Origin: Chloracidobacterium sp.
GTDB taxonomy: Bacteria > Acidobacteriota > Blastocatellia > Chloracidobacteriales > Chloracidobacteriaceae
DNA length: 64,000 nt
Assembly: GCA_025057975.1 (NCBI GenBank)
Contig: JANWUV010000010.1
Coordinates: 81,001 to 145,000 of the forward strand
Direction of reading: 5' to 3'
Shown: in pieces, positions 45,191-55,054 of the stretch
Position numbering within the stretch: position 1 is the first letter of the stretch
Layout of the letters: each line of letters starts with the position of its first letter
Notes under the pieces: model-generated
What the model was told of the DNA's origin: nothing
Database searches by the model: none
The model's input: the letters and a program-made list of their open reading frames with translations, nothing else
Made by a program: the position numbers and the translations under genes

Positions 45191-45958
45191 ATGTCCTTAC
45201 CTGACGCCCGGACGGCCGTTCGCGAGCACCTCGCCGGACGCCTAACGCACGCCGCCCTCTTCCGCAGTCTAATGGCCCACTCGGACTGGCATGTTCCCGT
45301 TCACGCCGCTACGGACGGCGAGGCAACCGTCATGACATTTGTGGACGCCGCCGGTGAGCGATGGATCAAAGTTTTCACCGATCTGAGCGCCGTCGAAGCT
45401 TGGGCGGAACAGTTCGGCGATGAGTTAGACGGTCGCTGCATCGTCACCAGCGGCATGAACCTGTTTGGGGCTTTGGAAGACGACCTAGGCGGTGTTGAAA
45501 TCAATCCGGGCTTGCCGGAGAGCGTTCACTACCGGCGGCAACACATCCCGTTGCTGCGGCAGTGGGCGCGGATCACTGAACTCGAAAGCGCTCTGGAAAC
45601 GATTGACACCGGCGAGACGCCCTTGGGCTTGCTGCGCGACTATGACGCCTACGTGATTGTGCTGAAGCGTGTAGGGCCGGACAGCGCGCATTTGGTGCTC
45701 GCCCCGGACGACAACGGACGTGCGCTGGCCGCCGTCTTCACCGCCGAAGACACCTTGGCGGCTTTTTTTGATCGGGTGTTATCCTCGGCTGACTTCGAAC
45801 CTATCCCCGTACGGATCAACGGTCAACAACTCTTCGCGCAACTTCAGGCGCTTCCGCTGGACGGGTTGGTGTTCAACTGCAGCGGCCCGATCCAGCCGCG
45901 CGCCTTCGGAAAACGGTTAGCGGATTATGTGCTCGGCGGCGATGCGCCGAAAGCGTAA
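45191..45958 (+). CDS. SseB-like protein
   Basis: The 255-residue protein has an SseB-type N-terminal domain: WHVPVHAATDGEATVMTFVDAAGERWIKVFTDLSAVEAW and later VTSGMNLFGALEDDLGGVEINPG. This is the pattern of the SseB family, small globular proteins linked to type III secretion in enteric bacteria but common in many others without secretion systems. The C-terminal part (about 135-250) looks like a second related domain. The GGAG site at 45177-45180 supports the start. Function in this organism unknown. Confidence 0.75.
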   Translation: MSLPDARTAVREHLAGRLTHAALFRSLMAHSDWHVPVHAATDGEATVMTFVDAAGERWIKVFTDLSAVEAWAEQFGDELDGRCIVTSGMNLFGALEDDLGGVEINPGLPESVHYRRQHIPLLRQWARITELESALETIDTGETPLGLLRDYDAYVIVLKRVGPDSAHLVLAPDDNGRALAAVFTAEDTLAAFFDRVLSSADFEPIPVRINGQQLFAQLQALPLDGLVFNCSGPIQPRAFGKRLADYVLGGDAPKA

Positions 45959-46138
45959 GGGCCAGGCGTTTGAGCGTTGATAGGCGTCTTCCAAGCTTGC
46001 TGTTCGCTGGAACTGGCAGCCTACGTTGGCACTTGGGGGAGGCGCAGAGCATGCTTACCGCTGCTCGAAAAACGCCGGCGCTAAGGTGAACGGCATACGC
46101 CGTGCGCCGGGGAACGACCTACTAAGACCATCTAAGCC

Positions 46139-46852
46139 ATGGCTCGGACTTTCTTCGTCACCGGAACCGACACCGGCGTCGGGAAAACAACCGTCACCAC
46201 AGCGTTGCTGCGCTTGTTGGTCGCTGACGGCTATCGCGCGCGGGCCGTCAAGCCGATTGAATCCGGCTGCCGCGTCAGCGCCGACGGTGAACTCGAACCG
46301 GCCGACGCCCTTGCGCACCGCCGCGCCGCCGGTCTTGAACATCTGCCGCTTGAACGGTTTATCCGCTATCGCTTACAGGAGCCGCTCGCGCCGGCCGTTG
46401 CGGCGGAACGAGCCGGTTTGTCGCTTGACCTAACCGCCTGCGTGGAACTGGTCGTAGCGGCGCAGGCCGAGACGGACGTGCTGCTGGTCGAAGGCGCCGG
46501 CGGCTTACTGGTTCCATTCACCGGAAACGCTCAGGACGGCTATCAAACCGTCGCCGACTTCATTATGGCATTGAATGTTCCCGCGTTGGTGGTCGCACGG
46601 GCGCGGTTGGGGACGCTCAATCACACGCTGCTGACCGTCCGCGAGCTTGACCGGCGCGGCATCGCCTGCGTCGGCGTCATCCTCAACGACGCGGACGCCG
46701 AAACTGGACTGGAACGCGAAGACAACGCACGTGTGCTACGGGCGTTTGGCGTCTCGGTGGTCGCCGAATTACCATACGGGACTGCGCGCCCTGAGTCGCA
46801 CTTGGCCAATGTCGCGCGCCTCCTCACCCAACCCTTGTCCGCCCGGAGATGA
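46139..46852 (+). CDS. bioD: Dethiobiotin synthetase
   Basis: BioD makes the ureido ring of dethiobiotin from diaminopelargonic acid, CO2 and ATP. Residues 4-17 hold TFFVTGTDTGVGKTT with the P-loop, then AVKPIESGC with the carbamate-site Lys, and EGAGGLLVPF. The 237-residue length is normal. The TGA stop overlaps the ATG at 46849 of the next frame, so bioD and pip form a coupled pair. Other biotin genes are not in the window. Confidence 0.95.
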   Translation: MARTFFVTGTDTGVGKTTVTTALLRLLVADGYRARAVKPIESGCRVSADGELEPADALAHRRAAGLEHLPLERFIRYRLQEPLAPAVAAERAGLSLDLTACVELVVAAQAETDVLLVEGAGGLLVPFTGNAQDGYQTVADFIMALNVPALVVARARLGTLNHTLLTVRELDRRGIACVGVILNDADAETGLEREDNARVLRAFGVSVVAELPYGTARPESHLANVARLLTQPLSARR

Positions 46853-46857
46853 CAACC

Positions 46858-47814
46858 ATGACCGACGTGCGTGCTCTCTACCCGCCAATTGAACCCTATG
46901 AAACCGGCATGCTGCCGGTTTCCAGCCTGCATACGCTCTACTACGAAGTGAGCGGCAACCCACGGGGCAAACCTGTGGTGTTTTTGCATGGCGGCCCCGG
47001 CGGCGGTACGTCGCCCGACCACCGACGCTACTTTGATCCTGAACGCTACCGGATTGTGCTGTTCGACCAGCGCGGCGCCGGGAAGAGTACGCCTTATGCC
47101 TGTCTGGAAGAAAATACGACATGGGATCTGGTCGCCGACATTGAACGCCTACGGCAACATCTGGACATTGAAAAATGGGTCGTCTTCGGCGGTTCGTGGG
47201 GCAGTACGCTGGCGCTAGCCTACGCCGAAACTCATCCCGACCGCGTCCGGGCGTTGGTCTTACGTGGGATTTTTCTGTGCCGCAAGAAGGAAATTGATTG
47301 GTTCTATCAGGAGGGCGCTAACGCCATCTTTCCCGACGCTTGGGAGCCGTACTGGAACTTGATTCCCGCCGAAGAGCGGCACGATATGGTTGCTGCCTAC
47401 TACCGCCGCCTGACCAGCGACGATGAGGCAACCCGCCTGGCGGCGGCGCGCGCTTGGAGCATCTGGGAAGGTAGTACATCGAAGCTCCTGCCCGACCCTG
47501 ACTTGATCAAGGACTTCGACGAACGCGCCCTAGCGATTGCCCGCATCGAGTGCCATTACTTCGTCAACCGCATCTTCATGGAGTCTGAACACTACCTGCT
47601 CGAACACGTCCACCGGATTCGCCACATTCCGACGGTCATCGTACAGGGGCGCTACGACGTGGTTTGCCCGATGATGACCGCTTGGGCGCTGCACAAAGCG
47701 TTTCCCGAAGCCGATTTCCAGATCATTCCTGACGCCGGCCATTCGGCTTCTGAGCCGGGGACGACAGCGGCGCTCGTGGCGGCGACCGACCGCTTCGCCC
47801 TGTTGCCTGACTAA
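46858..47814 (+). CDS. pip: Proline iminopeptidase
   Basis: The alpha/beta hydrolase of the S33 family cleaves N-terminal proline from peptides. Motifs: HGGPGGG (oxyanion), FDQRGAGKSTP, nucleophile Ser in GGSWGS, Asp in VQGRYDVVCP, His in DAGHSASEPG. About 318 residues. The GGAG at 46845-46848 sits nine bases before the ATG at 46858, which is chosen; an ATG at 46849 that overlaps the bioD stop is the alternative. Confidence 0.95.
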   Translation: MTDVRALYPPIEPYETGMLPVSSLHTLYYEVSGNPRGKPVVFLHGGPGGGTSPDHRRYFDPERYRIVLFDQRGAGKSTPYACLEENTTWDLVADIERLRQHLDIEKWVVFGGSWGSTLALAYAETHPDRVRALVLRGIFLCRKKEIDWFYQEGANAIFPDAWEPYWNLIPAEERHDMVAAYYRRLTSDDEATRLAAARAWSIWEGSTSKLLPDPDLIKDFDERALAIARIECHYFVNRIFMESEHYLLEHVHRIRHIPTVIVQGRYDVVCPMMTAWALHKAFPEADFQIIPDAGHSASEPGTTAALVAATDRFALLPD

Positions 47815-47834
47815 TCGGTGGGCTGCTTTGCGGT

Positions 47835-49106
47835 ATGGCCGGGCATGGCTTTCTTCGATGGCGCAGTGGGCTGCTTTGGCTCTGGTGGCTGACGCTTTCC
47901 CTCTCCATCGCCGCAGAACGCCCGCCGCGCCTGCCTGCGCCAACCCTACCGCCGACACTTAGGATGGGCGTCTTCACGCTTTTCCAGCTCCGGTCGGTTC
48001 AGCTCCACACTCATGAACGACCGACGCCCCTCCGCCTTGACGGACGCACGGTGGAACTTCACCCACGTACGACCTACCGCGTCGCGCGGACAGCCGATGG
48101 TCTCGGCGTTTGGCATGCCGGCGGACTTTTGACCGCCACGACGCGCCTGACGGTGACGGCGGATGACGTAACAGTGGAAGCTGCCGGTCGAAAGACGCGC
48201 ATCGAGAGACGGTTTCGGGGAACGCTGACCATCACGCCGGTTGACGACCGCCTTCAACTTGTCGTGACGCTGCCGCTGGAGACGGCTACGGCGTCTGTGG
48301 TGAGCGCGGAACTGCCGCCCGATGCGCCTGTTGAAGCCGGCAAGGCGCTGGCCGTTGTGGTGCGCAGCTATCTGGTCGCCCAAGTCGGAAGGCATCAGCG
48401 TGAAGGCTTTGATGTGTGCGATTCAACGCATTGCCAGCTTTTCCTCGGTGAGCAGTGGGTGCGGCGGGGCGCGGCGGGGGAAGCGGACGGGGCATTGTCC
48501 GAGCTTGGAAAAACGGCGGCGGAAAAGACCGCCGGAGAGGTTTTGCGAACGACGGACGGCGGGCTGTATCCAGCGTACTTCGCTGCCTGCTGCGGCGGAC
48601 GCACGACGACGCCGGAGACGGCCTTTGGAAACAGTCTCAAGCCCCATACCGGTGGCGGCGTACCATGTGAGTGGTGTAAAGGCTCGCGCTTTTATGTTTG
48701 GACGCGCCAAGTTGACCGAATGACGCTGGCCAAGGCCTTGCTTCCGGACGCCGCTGCGACGGATGACGTTCGCATTGAAGTCGCCGGACGCTCGCCCGAC
48801 GGCTTTGTCACAAGCGTGTCCGTTGCCGCGGGCGCGCGCCAAATCAGCCTACCGAACCACCATTTTCGGCACATAGTCGGGCGACGGCTGGGTTGGAACC
48901 TTGTTCTGTCGAGCCGCTACACGATTGAGTCGCAGGGAGAACGGGTGGTCATTGAGGGACGCGGTTTCGGTCATCACGTTGGACTTTGCCTCGCCGGCGC
49001 ACTGGCGCAGGCCCACGCTGGACACGACTACCGGGCGATTCTGAAGTATTACTTTCCCAAAGCAACGTGCGGCAACCAACGGCCTCTGTCAACGCCGTCT
49101 CGGTGA
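47835..49106 (+). CDS. SpoIID/LytB-domain protein
   Basis: The 423-residue protein has an N-terminal signal peptide/hydrophobic segment (about 10-27) and a SpoIID/LytB domain from about residue 155: GKALAVVVRSYLVAQVGRHQREGFDVCDSTHCQLFLG, TTDGGLYPAYFAACCGGRT, and EGRGFGHHVGLCLAGALAQAHAG near the end. In sporulators SpoIID is a peptidoglycan lytic transglycosylase; in others LytB/SpoIID-type proteins remodel the cell wall. The gene is 20 bases behind pip. No other sporulation genes are seen. Confidence 0.88.
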   Translation: MAGHGFLRWRSGLLWLWWLTLSLSIAAERPPRLPAPTLPPTLRMGVFTLFQLRSVQLHTHERPTPLRLDGRTVELHPRTTYRVARTADGLGVWHAGGLLTATTRLTVTADDVTVEAAGRKTRIERRFRGTLTITPVDDRLQLVVTLPLETATASVVSAELPPDAPVEAGKALAVVVRSYLVAQVGRHQREGFDVCDSTHCQLFLGEQWVRRGAAGEADGALSELGKTAAEKTAGEVLRTTDGGLYPAYFAACCGGRTTTPETAFGNSLKPHTGGGVPCEWCKGSRFYVWTRQVDRMTLAKALLPDAAATDDVRIEVAGRSPDGFVTSVSVAAGARQISLPNHHFRHIVGRRLGWNLVLSSRYTIESQGERVVIEGRGFGHHVGLCLAGALAQAHAGHDYRAILKYYFPKATCGNQRPLSTPSR

Positions 49107-49116
49107 GACGCTTGCG

Positions 49117-49581
49117 CTACGCGGCGATCTTGCGCAATTCGGCAAGCAGTTCCGCCCGGCTGCGTCTAAAAATGGGGAGGGTCTCAACGTGGCGGTAGCG
49201 GATGACGCCTTGCTTGTCAATGATGAACACGGCGCGGTTCGCCACCGGCAGCAGGCCGCCCAACATCAGCACGCCGTATGCTTTGCAAAGCTCCCGGTTC
49301 GGGTCTTCAAGCAGCGGGAACGGGAAGCCGAACTTTTCGGCGAACTTCTTGTGCGCGGTCATGTCGTTGGTGCTGACGCCGAGAATCACCGCATCAAGCG
49401 CTTGGAACTCGCTCCAGCCGTCGCGGTAGTCGCACAACTGCGCCGTGCAGGTCGGCGTGTCGTCGCCGGGATAAAACACCAGCACGACGTGTCGCCTGCC
49501 GCGAAACTGACTAAGTGAATAGGTTTTGCCGTCATTGGCGACCAACGAGAAATCCGGCGCGGTGTCTCCTACATTTGGCAT
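49117..49581 (-). CDS. bcp: Peroxiredoxin, Bcp/PrxQ type
   Basis: The 154-residue thiol peroxidase has the active site [17 protein letters not shown]: peroxidatic Cys in PTCTAQLC and a resolving Cys five positions further, the atypical 2-Cys layout of PrxQ. N-terminal [21 protein letters not shown] is typical. It reduces H2O2 and alkyl hydroperoxides using thioredoxin. It lies 38 bases ahead of nuoG on the opposite-to-SpoIID strand and converges on the SpoIID gene. Confidence 0.95.
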   Translation of the reverse strand: MPNVGDTAPDFSLVANDGKTYSLSQFRGRRHVVLVFYPGDDTPTCTAQLCDYRDGWSEFQALDAVILGVSTNDMTAHKKFAEKFGFPFPLLEDPNRELCKAYGVLMLGGLLPVANRAVFIIDKQGVIRYRHVETLPIFRRSRAELLAELRKIAA

Positions 49582-49619
49582 AGCGGGTTTCCTGAATGCG
49601 CAAGCGTGGTTTCGTAGCG

Positions 49620-51860
49620 TCAGTCGGCGGCGACGGCGAAGTCGTCTTCAAGGTTCATCATTTCCCATTCGCCGCGATGCGCCGCCCAGAACGGCTGTGC
49701 GTCGTCAAACACCTTGACGTGGCGCAGCAGCGTACCCCGCGCAAACAATCCCTCGCCCATTACCACGATCCGTCGGTCGTGGGGCGCATGCGCGTCAATG
49801 AGCGCTGTTTGCTCCCGCAGCGCGGCGCACAGGTCATCGAGGTCCGTGATCGCTGTGAGCGGACGCGACAGTTGGTATGCGCTCTTGGGGGCTTGCTTGA
49901 TGGCGGCGAAACTCACGCCCGCATAGCCGGGAACCTCTGTCGCAATGTCGCCAAGCAAGGCGGCGGCCGAACCTTTGGCTTTGACATCCAGCCGCATGGC
50001 TCTGGCCAGCGATTGAACAATCAGCCAGTCAGGGCGTCCCGTCCCGCCGCTTTCCACCACACGGGCTACGCGCTGCACCTGTCCGGCATGGTTGGTGAAC
50101 GTGCCGTCCTGTTCGGCGTAGCTCATCGCCGGAAACACAACGTGAGCGAGTTTGGCGGTTTCCGTCATGAACAATTCGCTGACGACCAAACACTGAAGCC
50201 GCGCCAGCGCCACGCCCCACCGATCACCCACGTTGGTGATGGGATCGGCGCCGGCGAAGTATGCGGCTTGGATCGTCCGACCGAAGTCGGCTTCGAGTTG
50301 GGCGGCGTCCGCCGTCAGTCCCATATCGAAGGCCCCGGCCGAGTTGTTGTCATCGGCCAGCGCCAGCAGGCGCACGGTCGCGTCCGGCTTCGTCAAGGCG
50401 CGAATTTGCGCAACGGCGCGCAACGCTGCGCCGCGCACTTCACGTCCGACAATGACGACCAACCGCTCAGCTGTCGTAACGGCTTCACGCAGCGCCCGCA
50501 GATCGGCCGCGTCCACACCGGCGAGCGCCGCCATCGCGTCCAACGCGGCTTCCTCAAACAACGCCCGGACGACGGCGCTTTCCCCATCGGGACGGACATG
50601 CAGGAAGATGTCTGCCTGACGGCGGGCAATCTTGGTCGCACGTTGATTGACGACCAGAATCCGCGCGCCGTACTTCCGCTTAGCGTAGCGCATGGCAAAG
50701 CCCGTCAACGGACTGTCTTCGGTTGGGTCGCCGCCGATTTGCACAATGGTCGTCGCCCGTTTGATGTCGTCGTGTGTCGCCAACGGCGCGGAAAGGTGCG
50801 CGTAGAAGTCGCCTAACTCGACAGTGCGGAAATGAGCGATGTGGGGTGTGTCAAGCGCGCGACCGAAACGCGCTAAAGCAAAGTTGGCTTCGTTTGTGAG
50901 TCGCGGCGAGCCGACAACGGCTACGGCGCGACCACCTTGCTTGGCATGCACCTCGCCGAGCAGACGCGCCGCCATCGCTACGGCATCGTCCCAGCTTGCA
51001 GGTTTCAGTTCGTCGCCATGGCGAATGAGGGGCGTCGTCAGCCGCGCCGGATTTGAAATGTAGGCGCTTCCGTACCTTCCCTTCACGCACAAAAACTCGC
51101 CGTTGACGCCCGTCAGGTCTTTCGAGGTCGCCCGTACGTACTTGTTGCCGCGTACGCCAAGTTTCAGTTGGCAGCCGTCGGCGCAAAACGAGCAAGTGGT
51201 TTGTTGTTCGTGCAGGTCCCACGGCCGCGCCTTGAAGCGCGAATCTACGGAGAGTAGCGCCCCGACCGGACAGACTTCCACACAGTTGCCGCACTGTTCA
51301 CAGTGCAGGTCTTGGCCGTAAAAGCCGATGACTTCCTTCGTACCGCGAAAGATTTTGGTCAGCGCATGAACGTCCATCCAATCTTCGCACACGCGCACGC
51401 AGCGATAGCACTTCACGCACCGCTGCTCGTCGTAGGCGATGAAGGGAGAAAGGCGACGTTCTTCCTTGGCGTTTTTAGCGACGTTGTAATCGGCGTAGAC
51501 CGCGCCGTGGCGAAACGCCATGTCCTGTAACTCGCACTGCCCGCCTTTGTCGCACACTGGGCAGTCCAGTGGGTGGTTGCCGAGAATGAAGTCAAGCATG
51601 CCCTTGCGGGCTTCGATGACTTCATCAGAACTCGCCGCCACCACCATGCCGTCGGTGATCGTCACCGTGCAGGCCGTAGCGAGTTTCGGAACCTTTTCAA
51701 TACGCACCAAGCACATCCGGCAGGCGGCCTGTGAGGCGAGGTCGGGGTAGTAGCAAAAGTTGGGAATCTCAATGCCCTGTGAAGCGCAAAACTCCAGCAG
51801 CAGCATGCCCTTTGGGGCTTGGTAGGTCTTGCCGTCAATCGTCAGCGTGACAAGTTCCAT
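49620..51860 (-). CDS. nuoG: NADH-quinone oxidoreductase subunit G
   Basis: NuoG carries iron-sulfur clusters in the electron-input arm of complex I. Visible ligands: 2Fe-2S Cys 36, 47, 50 and 64; His96 with Cys 100, 103 and 109 (N5); Cys 148, 151, 154, 158 and 187, 190, 193, 197 (two 4Fe-4S clusters); and an extra 4Fe-4S set Cys 223, 226, 230 and 258 (N7), which is present in some bacteria only. The molybdopterin-oxidoreductase-like domain follows, and 746 residues is in range. No other nuo genes are adjacent in the window, so the operon is broken or continues elsewhere. Confidence 0.96.
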   Translation of the reverse strand: MELVTLTIDGKTYQAPKGMLLLEFCASQGIEIPNFCYYPDLASQAACRMCLVRIEKVPKLATACTVTITDGMVVAASSDEVIEARKGMLDFILGNHPLDCPVCDKGGQCELQDMAFRHGAVYADYNVAKNAKEERRLSPFIAYDEQRCVKCYRCVRVCEDWMDVHALTKIFRGTKEVIGFYGQDLHCEQCGNCVEVCPVGALLSVDSRFKARPWDLHEQQTTCSFCADGCQLKLGVRGNKYVRATSKDLTGVNGEFLCVKGRYGSAYISNPARLTTPLIRHGDELKPASWDDAVAMAARLLGEVHAKQGGRAVAVVGSPRLTNEANFALARFGRALDTPHIAHFRTVELGDFYAHLSAPLATHDDIKRATTIVQIGGDPTEDSPLTGFAMRYAKRKYGARILVVNQRATKIARRQADIFLHVRPDGESAVVRALFEEAALDAMAALAGVDAADLRALREAVTTAERLVVIVGREVRGAALRAVAQIRALTKPDATVRLLALADDNNSAGAFDMGLTADAAQLEADFGRTIQAAYFAGADPITNVGDRWGVALARLQCLVVSELFMTETAKLAHVVFPAMSYAEQDGTFTNHAGQVQRVARVVESGGTGRPDWLIVQSLARAMRLDVKAKGSAAALLGDIATEVPGYAGVSFAAIKQAPKSAYQLSRPLTAITDLDDLCAALREQTALIDAHAPHDRRIVVMGEGLFARGTLLRHVKVFDDAQPFWAAHRGEWEMMNLEDDFAVAAD

Positions 51861-52132
51861 AGCGGGACGTATAACAAGGACGGGTCGCGTTCACGGGCGG
51901 GGAGTGTGGGTTATAGTACCGTTGTGTTTTTAGCACTGACAAGTTGGGCCGCCTTCAGTTTGGGCGGCGTTGATGGCCGCAAAACCTGGTCTGACGCACT
52001 GCTTGAGACCAACGCGGTTTTGTAGGACGGCATCATAGGCGGCGAACGGATGACCGCTCCGGCGTCGGTTTGTACCATTCGGTTCACACATTAGGGCTTA
52101 CGCAATACGCAGGAGAAAAGGAACGTCTACTT

Positions 52133-53353
52133 ATGAAACGTCGCTTTATCCGAAATGTAGCCGCTAGCTTCGGCTTAGTCGTACTCTCCGGCGCGCTATG
52201 GCCGGCGTTGCCATCCGGTCGCCTGGGTCTATCCGGCGTTGTTTTCGCCCAACGTGTTCGGGAGATTGTCGTCCCGACCGGCACAGTGTTGCGTGTGCAA
52301 ATGGACCGAACGATCTCATCGCGGACGGCGCGCGTTGGCGATACATTTACAGCTACTGTCTTTGAGCCAGTAATTGTGGATGGACGGACGGCGATTCCGC
52401 AGGGGACGCAGGTCCAAGGCCGCGTGACACAGGTGCAACCTGCCGAACGGCGCGGACGCTCTGGGGCAATTGCCGTAGAGTTTGATCGCATCATCTTCGC
52501 CAACGGCGTATCACGCGATATGCGCGCCTCACTGACCAGCCTTGATCCGAGTGAGCGCGAACAAATTGACAGCGAAGGCCGAGCGCGCGGTGAAAGCTCA
52601 ACCAAGCGAAATGTCATTTTTATCGGCAGCGGCGCAGGCGCGGGCGCAGCAATCGGTGCAATTGCCGGTGGCGGCAAAGGGGCGGCGATTGGTGCCGGCA
52701 TTGGCGCAGCGGCTGGCATCCTCGGTGCGCTGCTTTCCAAGGGACAGGAAGCGCAGGTGAAGAGCGGTTATCGCTTCGGTGTGGAACTCGATCAGCCGCT
52801 GCGTGTGCCGAGCGACACGAGCAGCGGCGGAAGTAGTGGGGGAGCAGGCAATACTGGCAGCTGGGATGATTATGGCTGGGACCCCGCCCGTGGCGAGTAT
52901 ACCGCCGCCGATATTGTCCGCCGGGCTCAAACCGAACTGCGGCGGCAGGGCTTTTACGAGGGTGACATCACCGGCAACTTAGGCCAGCTCACCCGTCAGG
53001 CAATTGGCGAGTTTCAGCGTCAGCAAGGTTTACCGTTTACGCGCCGCCTCGACCGCGAAACGGCGCGTGCCCTAGGCATCCTTTTTAGCGGCAGGGATAC
53101 GGCGAATCCCGGCGGTGCAGACGACGACTTTGGCTATGGCTATGACCGCAACGCCGGGGAGTACACCGCCGTTGACATCGTCCGCCGGGCGCAGACCGAG
53201 CTGCGCCGTGAAGGCCTGTATAGGGGACGCATTACGGGCCAGTTAGACGCCGAAACCCGCCAAGCCATCGAGCGTTTTCAGGCGGAACGAAATCTACGAC
53301 CGACCGGCCGGCTTGACCGTGAAACGGCCGTAGCCATGGGCGTGGTTTATTAG
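52133..53353 (+). CDS. Secreted glycine-zipper protein with two peptidoglycan-binding domains
   Basis: The 406-residue protein has a signal peptide (hydrophobic residues 10-30), an N-terminal beta domain (VPTGTVLRVQMDRTISSRTARVGD, GTQVQGRVTQV), a Gly/Ala-rich zipper (GAGAGAAIGAIAGGGKGAAIG), and two PG_binding_1 repeats (about 275-335 and 345-405; each with DIVRRAQTELRR ... TRQAI ... FQ). Similar proteins are seen in Acidobacteriota, but their function is not known. The ATG at 52133 opens the signal peptide; the frame open to 52070 has no ribosome site. It converges on the anti-sigma gene. Confidence 0.82.
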   Translation: MKRRFIRNVAASFGLVVLSGALWPALPSGRLGLSGVVFAQRVREIVVPTGTVLRVQMDRTISSRTARVGDTFTATVFEPVIVDGRTAIPQGTQVQGRVTQVQPAERRGRSGAIAVEFDRIIFANGVSRDMRASLTSLDPSEREQIDSEGRARGESSTKRNVIFIGSGAGAGAAIGAIAGGGKGAAIGAGIGAAAGILGALLSKGQEAQVKSGYRFGVELDQPLRVPSDTSSGGSSGGAGNTGSWDDYGWDPARGEYTAADIVRRAQTELRRQGFYEGDITGNLGQLTRQAIGEFQRQQGLPFTRRLDRETARALGILFSGRDTANPGGADDDFGYGYDRNAGEYTAVDIVRRAQTELRREGLYRGRITGQLDAETRQAIERFQAERNLRPTGRLDRETAVAMGVVY

Positions 53354-53455
53354 TGCGCTTTTCGAGGGGATGTAGCGGCGGCACGTCAAACGGCCGATAC
53401 AGTTCACGCCAAGGCTACGTACGCTCTAGGTGTGCTACATCACCTCGGAAGGCCG

Positions 53456-54061
53456 CTACCCTCGGACGGCGATTTGCTCAACGTAAAAGGCAATCCGCGC
53501 TCCAACGGGGCGGCCATCAGCCCGCCGCGCTGGACAAAACCGCATCTGCTCCAGTGCGCGCCCCACAGCCGCAACCAGCGCCGGGTCGGACGGTGGTTCG
53601 ACAACATCCACACAGCGGGCTTCACCGGTCGGAGAAATCTCGGCGATGACCAGTACACCGTCCGGTTGTTCCGCCAGACCGGTCGGGAAACTGTCAAAAC
53701 CTTTATCACTTGTCAGGCGTGGCCGCGTCGCTGTCATCGTCAGTCCGCCAATGAACCGGTGTGGTAACCGGTGTGGTACGTCAACTAAAGCATCATTCGA
53801 CGCCGCCGTCAGGCGCGACCACGGTCCCCACACCTTGACCGCCAAGCTGCTGAACAACAACGTCGCCGCCACCATGCCTAGCCCATACCCAAACAGCTTC
53901 GGCTGTCCCACACACCACGACCGCCACGTCCGCCGGTGCTTCCAGCGGGCCGCTTCCAAGTCCAGCGCCGTCACAATCCGCCGCCGAAGATGCGCCGGCG
54001 GAGTCACTTCCGGTAGCGCCGCTAGCGCCGCGCCCAACTCATCCAGCGTCTCCTGCCTCAT
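53456..54061 (-). CDS. Anti-sigma-like membrane protein with TonB_C-type domain
   Basis: The 201-residue protein begins with an anti-sigma-like helical part (LDELGAALAALPEVTPPAHLRRRIVTAL), has one membrane helix (LFGYGLGMVAATLLFSSLAVKV) and ends in a domain resembling the TonB C-terminal fold (ISPTGEARCVDVVEPPSDPALVAAVGRALEQMRFCPARR, ARIAFYVEQ). No H-x3-C-x2-C zinc motif of ZAS anti-sigma factors is visible. The ATGA overlap with the sigma factor stop (54058-54061) shows translational coupling, which supports the anti-sigma role. If right, the periplasmic sensor is a TonB_C-like domain, an unusual layout. Confidence 0.7.
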   Translation of the reverse strand: MRQETLDELGAALAALPEVTPPAHLRRRIVTALDLEAARWKHRRTWRSWCVGQPKLFGYGLGMVAATLLFSSLAVKVWGPWSRLTAASNDALVDVPHRLPHRFIGGLTMTATRPRLTSDKGFDSFPTGLAEQPDGVLVIAEISPTGEARCVDVVEPPSDPALVAAVGRALEQMRFCPARRADGRPVGARIAFYVEQIAVRG

Positions 54062-54732
54062 CGCCCACCCTCCTTGCGCGCCGCCGCCTCCAGCGCCGCA
54101 CGCAACATCGCCCGTCCGCGCGCAATCCGCGATTTGACCGTCCCAACCGAAAGCTCCAGCGCGGCGGCAATCTCTTCGTAACTCATTCCGCGCACATCGC
54201 GCATTACGACCGCCACCCGAAACGCAAACTTGAGCCGGGACAACGCCGCCAGCACCTGCGCGTGCCGTTCGCGCCACAGAGCGTGTTGTTCCGGGTCGGC
54301 GTTGGGCGCCACTAGTGTCTCCGCCAACGACGGCGTCCCGTCGTCCGGTTCGGCGTCGAGCGAAAGGGTGACCGCGCGCCGCCGATAGCGCCACCAGCGC
54401 CGATGATTCGCCGCCCGGTTGACGGCAATCCGGTACAGCCATGTCCGCAGGTCGCAGTCGCCGCGAAACGCGCGCGCGCCGCGATAGGCGCTGAGGAAAG
54501 TTTCCTGCAGCACGTCGGCGGCGTCCTCCGGGTCGCCCAGTACCCGCAGCAACAGGTTGTACAGCGCCCGCTGATGCGCCGCCACCAAGACCTCAAAGGC
54601 GGCATGCGACCCAGTGCGCACGCCATCCAACAACTCAGCTTCCGCCGCCGAAAGCGACGGCGCGGCTTCCGCCGCCGTCGTCTCGACCGCCGGCGAAAGC
54701 AGTGGGATGGGAAGGTCAGAAGCTGGCGACAT
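54058..54732 (-). CDS. ECF-type RNA polymerase sigma factor
   Basis: The 224-residue sigma factor has region 2 (DPEDAADVLQETFLSAYRGARAFRGDCDLRTWLYRIAVNRAANHRR) and region 4 (MSYEEIAAALELSVGTVKSRIARGRAML), as in RpoE/SigW-like ECF factors. A GGGGAG ribosome site precedes the ATG at 54732; the frame open to 55359 is a high-GC artefact in the leader. The partner membrane gene is coupled by overlap. A GGAACC-N16-GTC promoter lies upstream, so autoregulation is likely. An acidic, Ala/Glu-rich tail of about 30 residues precedes region 2. Confidence 0.93.
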   Translation of the reverse strand: MSPASDLPIPLLSPAVETTAAEAAPSLSAAEAELLDGVRTGSHAAFEVLVAAHQRALYNLLLRVLGDPEDAADVLQETFLSAYRGARAFRGDCDLRTWLYRIAVNRAANHRRWWRYRRRAVTLSLDAEPDDGTPSLAETLVAPNADPEQHALWRERHAQVLAALSRLKFAFRVAVVMRDVRGMSYEEIAAALELSVGTVKSRIARGRAMLRAALEAAARKEGGR

Positions 54733-55054
54733 AGCAGAGCACTCCCCGCAGACCTTTAGTACGCTGCCGACACAGGTCGGCGTAGGCTGTGACACGCGCC
54801 CGCGCAAAAGGTTCCCGGAAATGATACCCCACACACCGCCGTCTGCTTTGGCGCTGTCGGTCGGCTTATCGGGTGTCAGGCTGACAAACCTCATACCAAG
54901 CCGGTGGCATCCCTGTCGGAAACCTTTACACTGTCTGCAAACCTCTGTTTTTTCTGCGTTTAGCCGATAGAAGCGTAAGGTTGAATACTCCGGCACGAGG
55001 CTTGCTCCCTTCGCCGGACAGCGCATCTTGGCTGAAACTGTGAGGTTGCCTGTC
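54733..55054. other. Divergent region between sigma factor and basic secreted protein genes (322 bases)
   Basis: No gene is seen. It contains the ECF-type promoter listed separately on the minus strand, and leads to a plus-strand gene at 55055 whose promoter could not be fixed. Confidence 0.5.
54791..54815 (-). promoter_or_regulatory. Predicted ECF-type promoter of the sigma/anti-sigma operon
   Basis: On the minus strand GGAACC (54815-54810) is followed by 16 bases and GTC (54793-54791). This agrees with the well-known ECF promoter form GGAAC-N16/17-GTC. The site is about 60 bases ahead of the ATG at 54732, leaving room for a leader with the GGGGAG ribosome site. The match is by eye and is one of many possible short matches. 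Confidence 0.4.

Noticed and set aside
51819..52025. Short plus-strand open frame antisense to the nuoG start
   Set aside because: No ribosome site and overlap with the nuoG 5' end; no family match.
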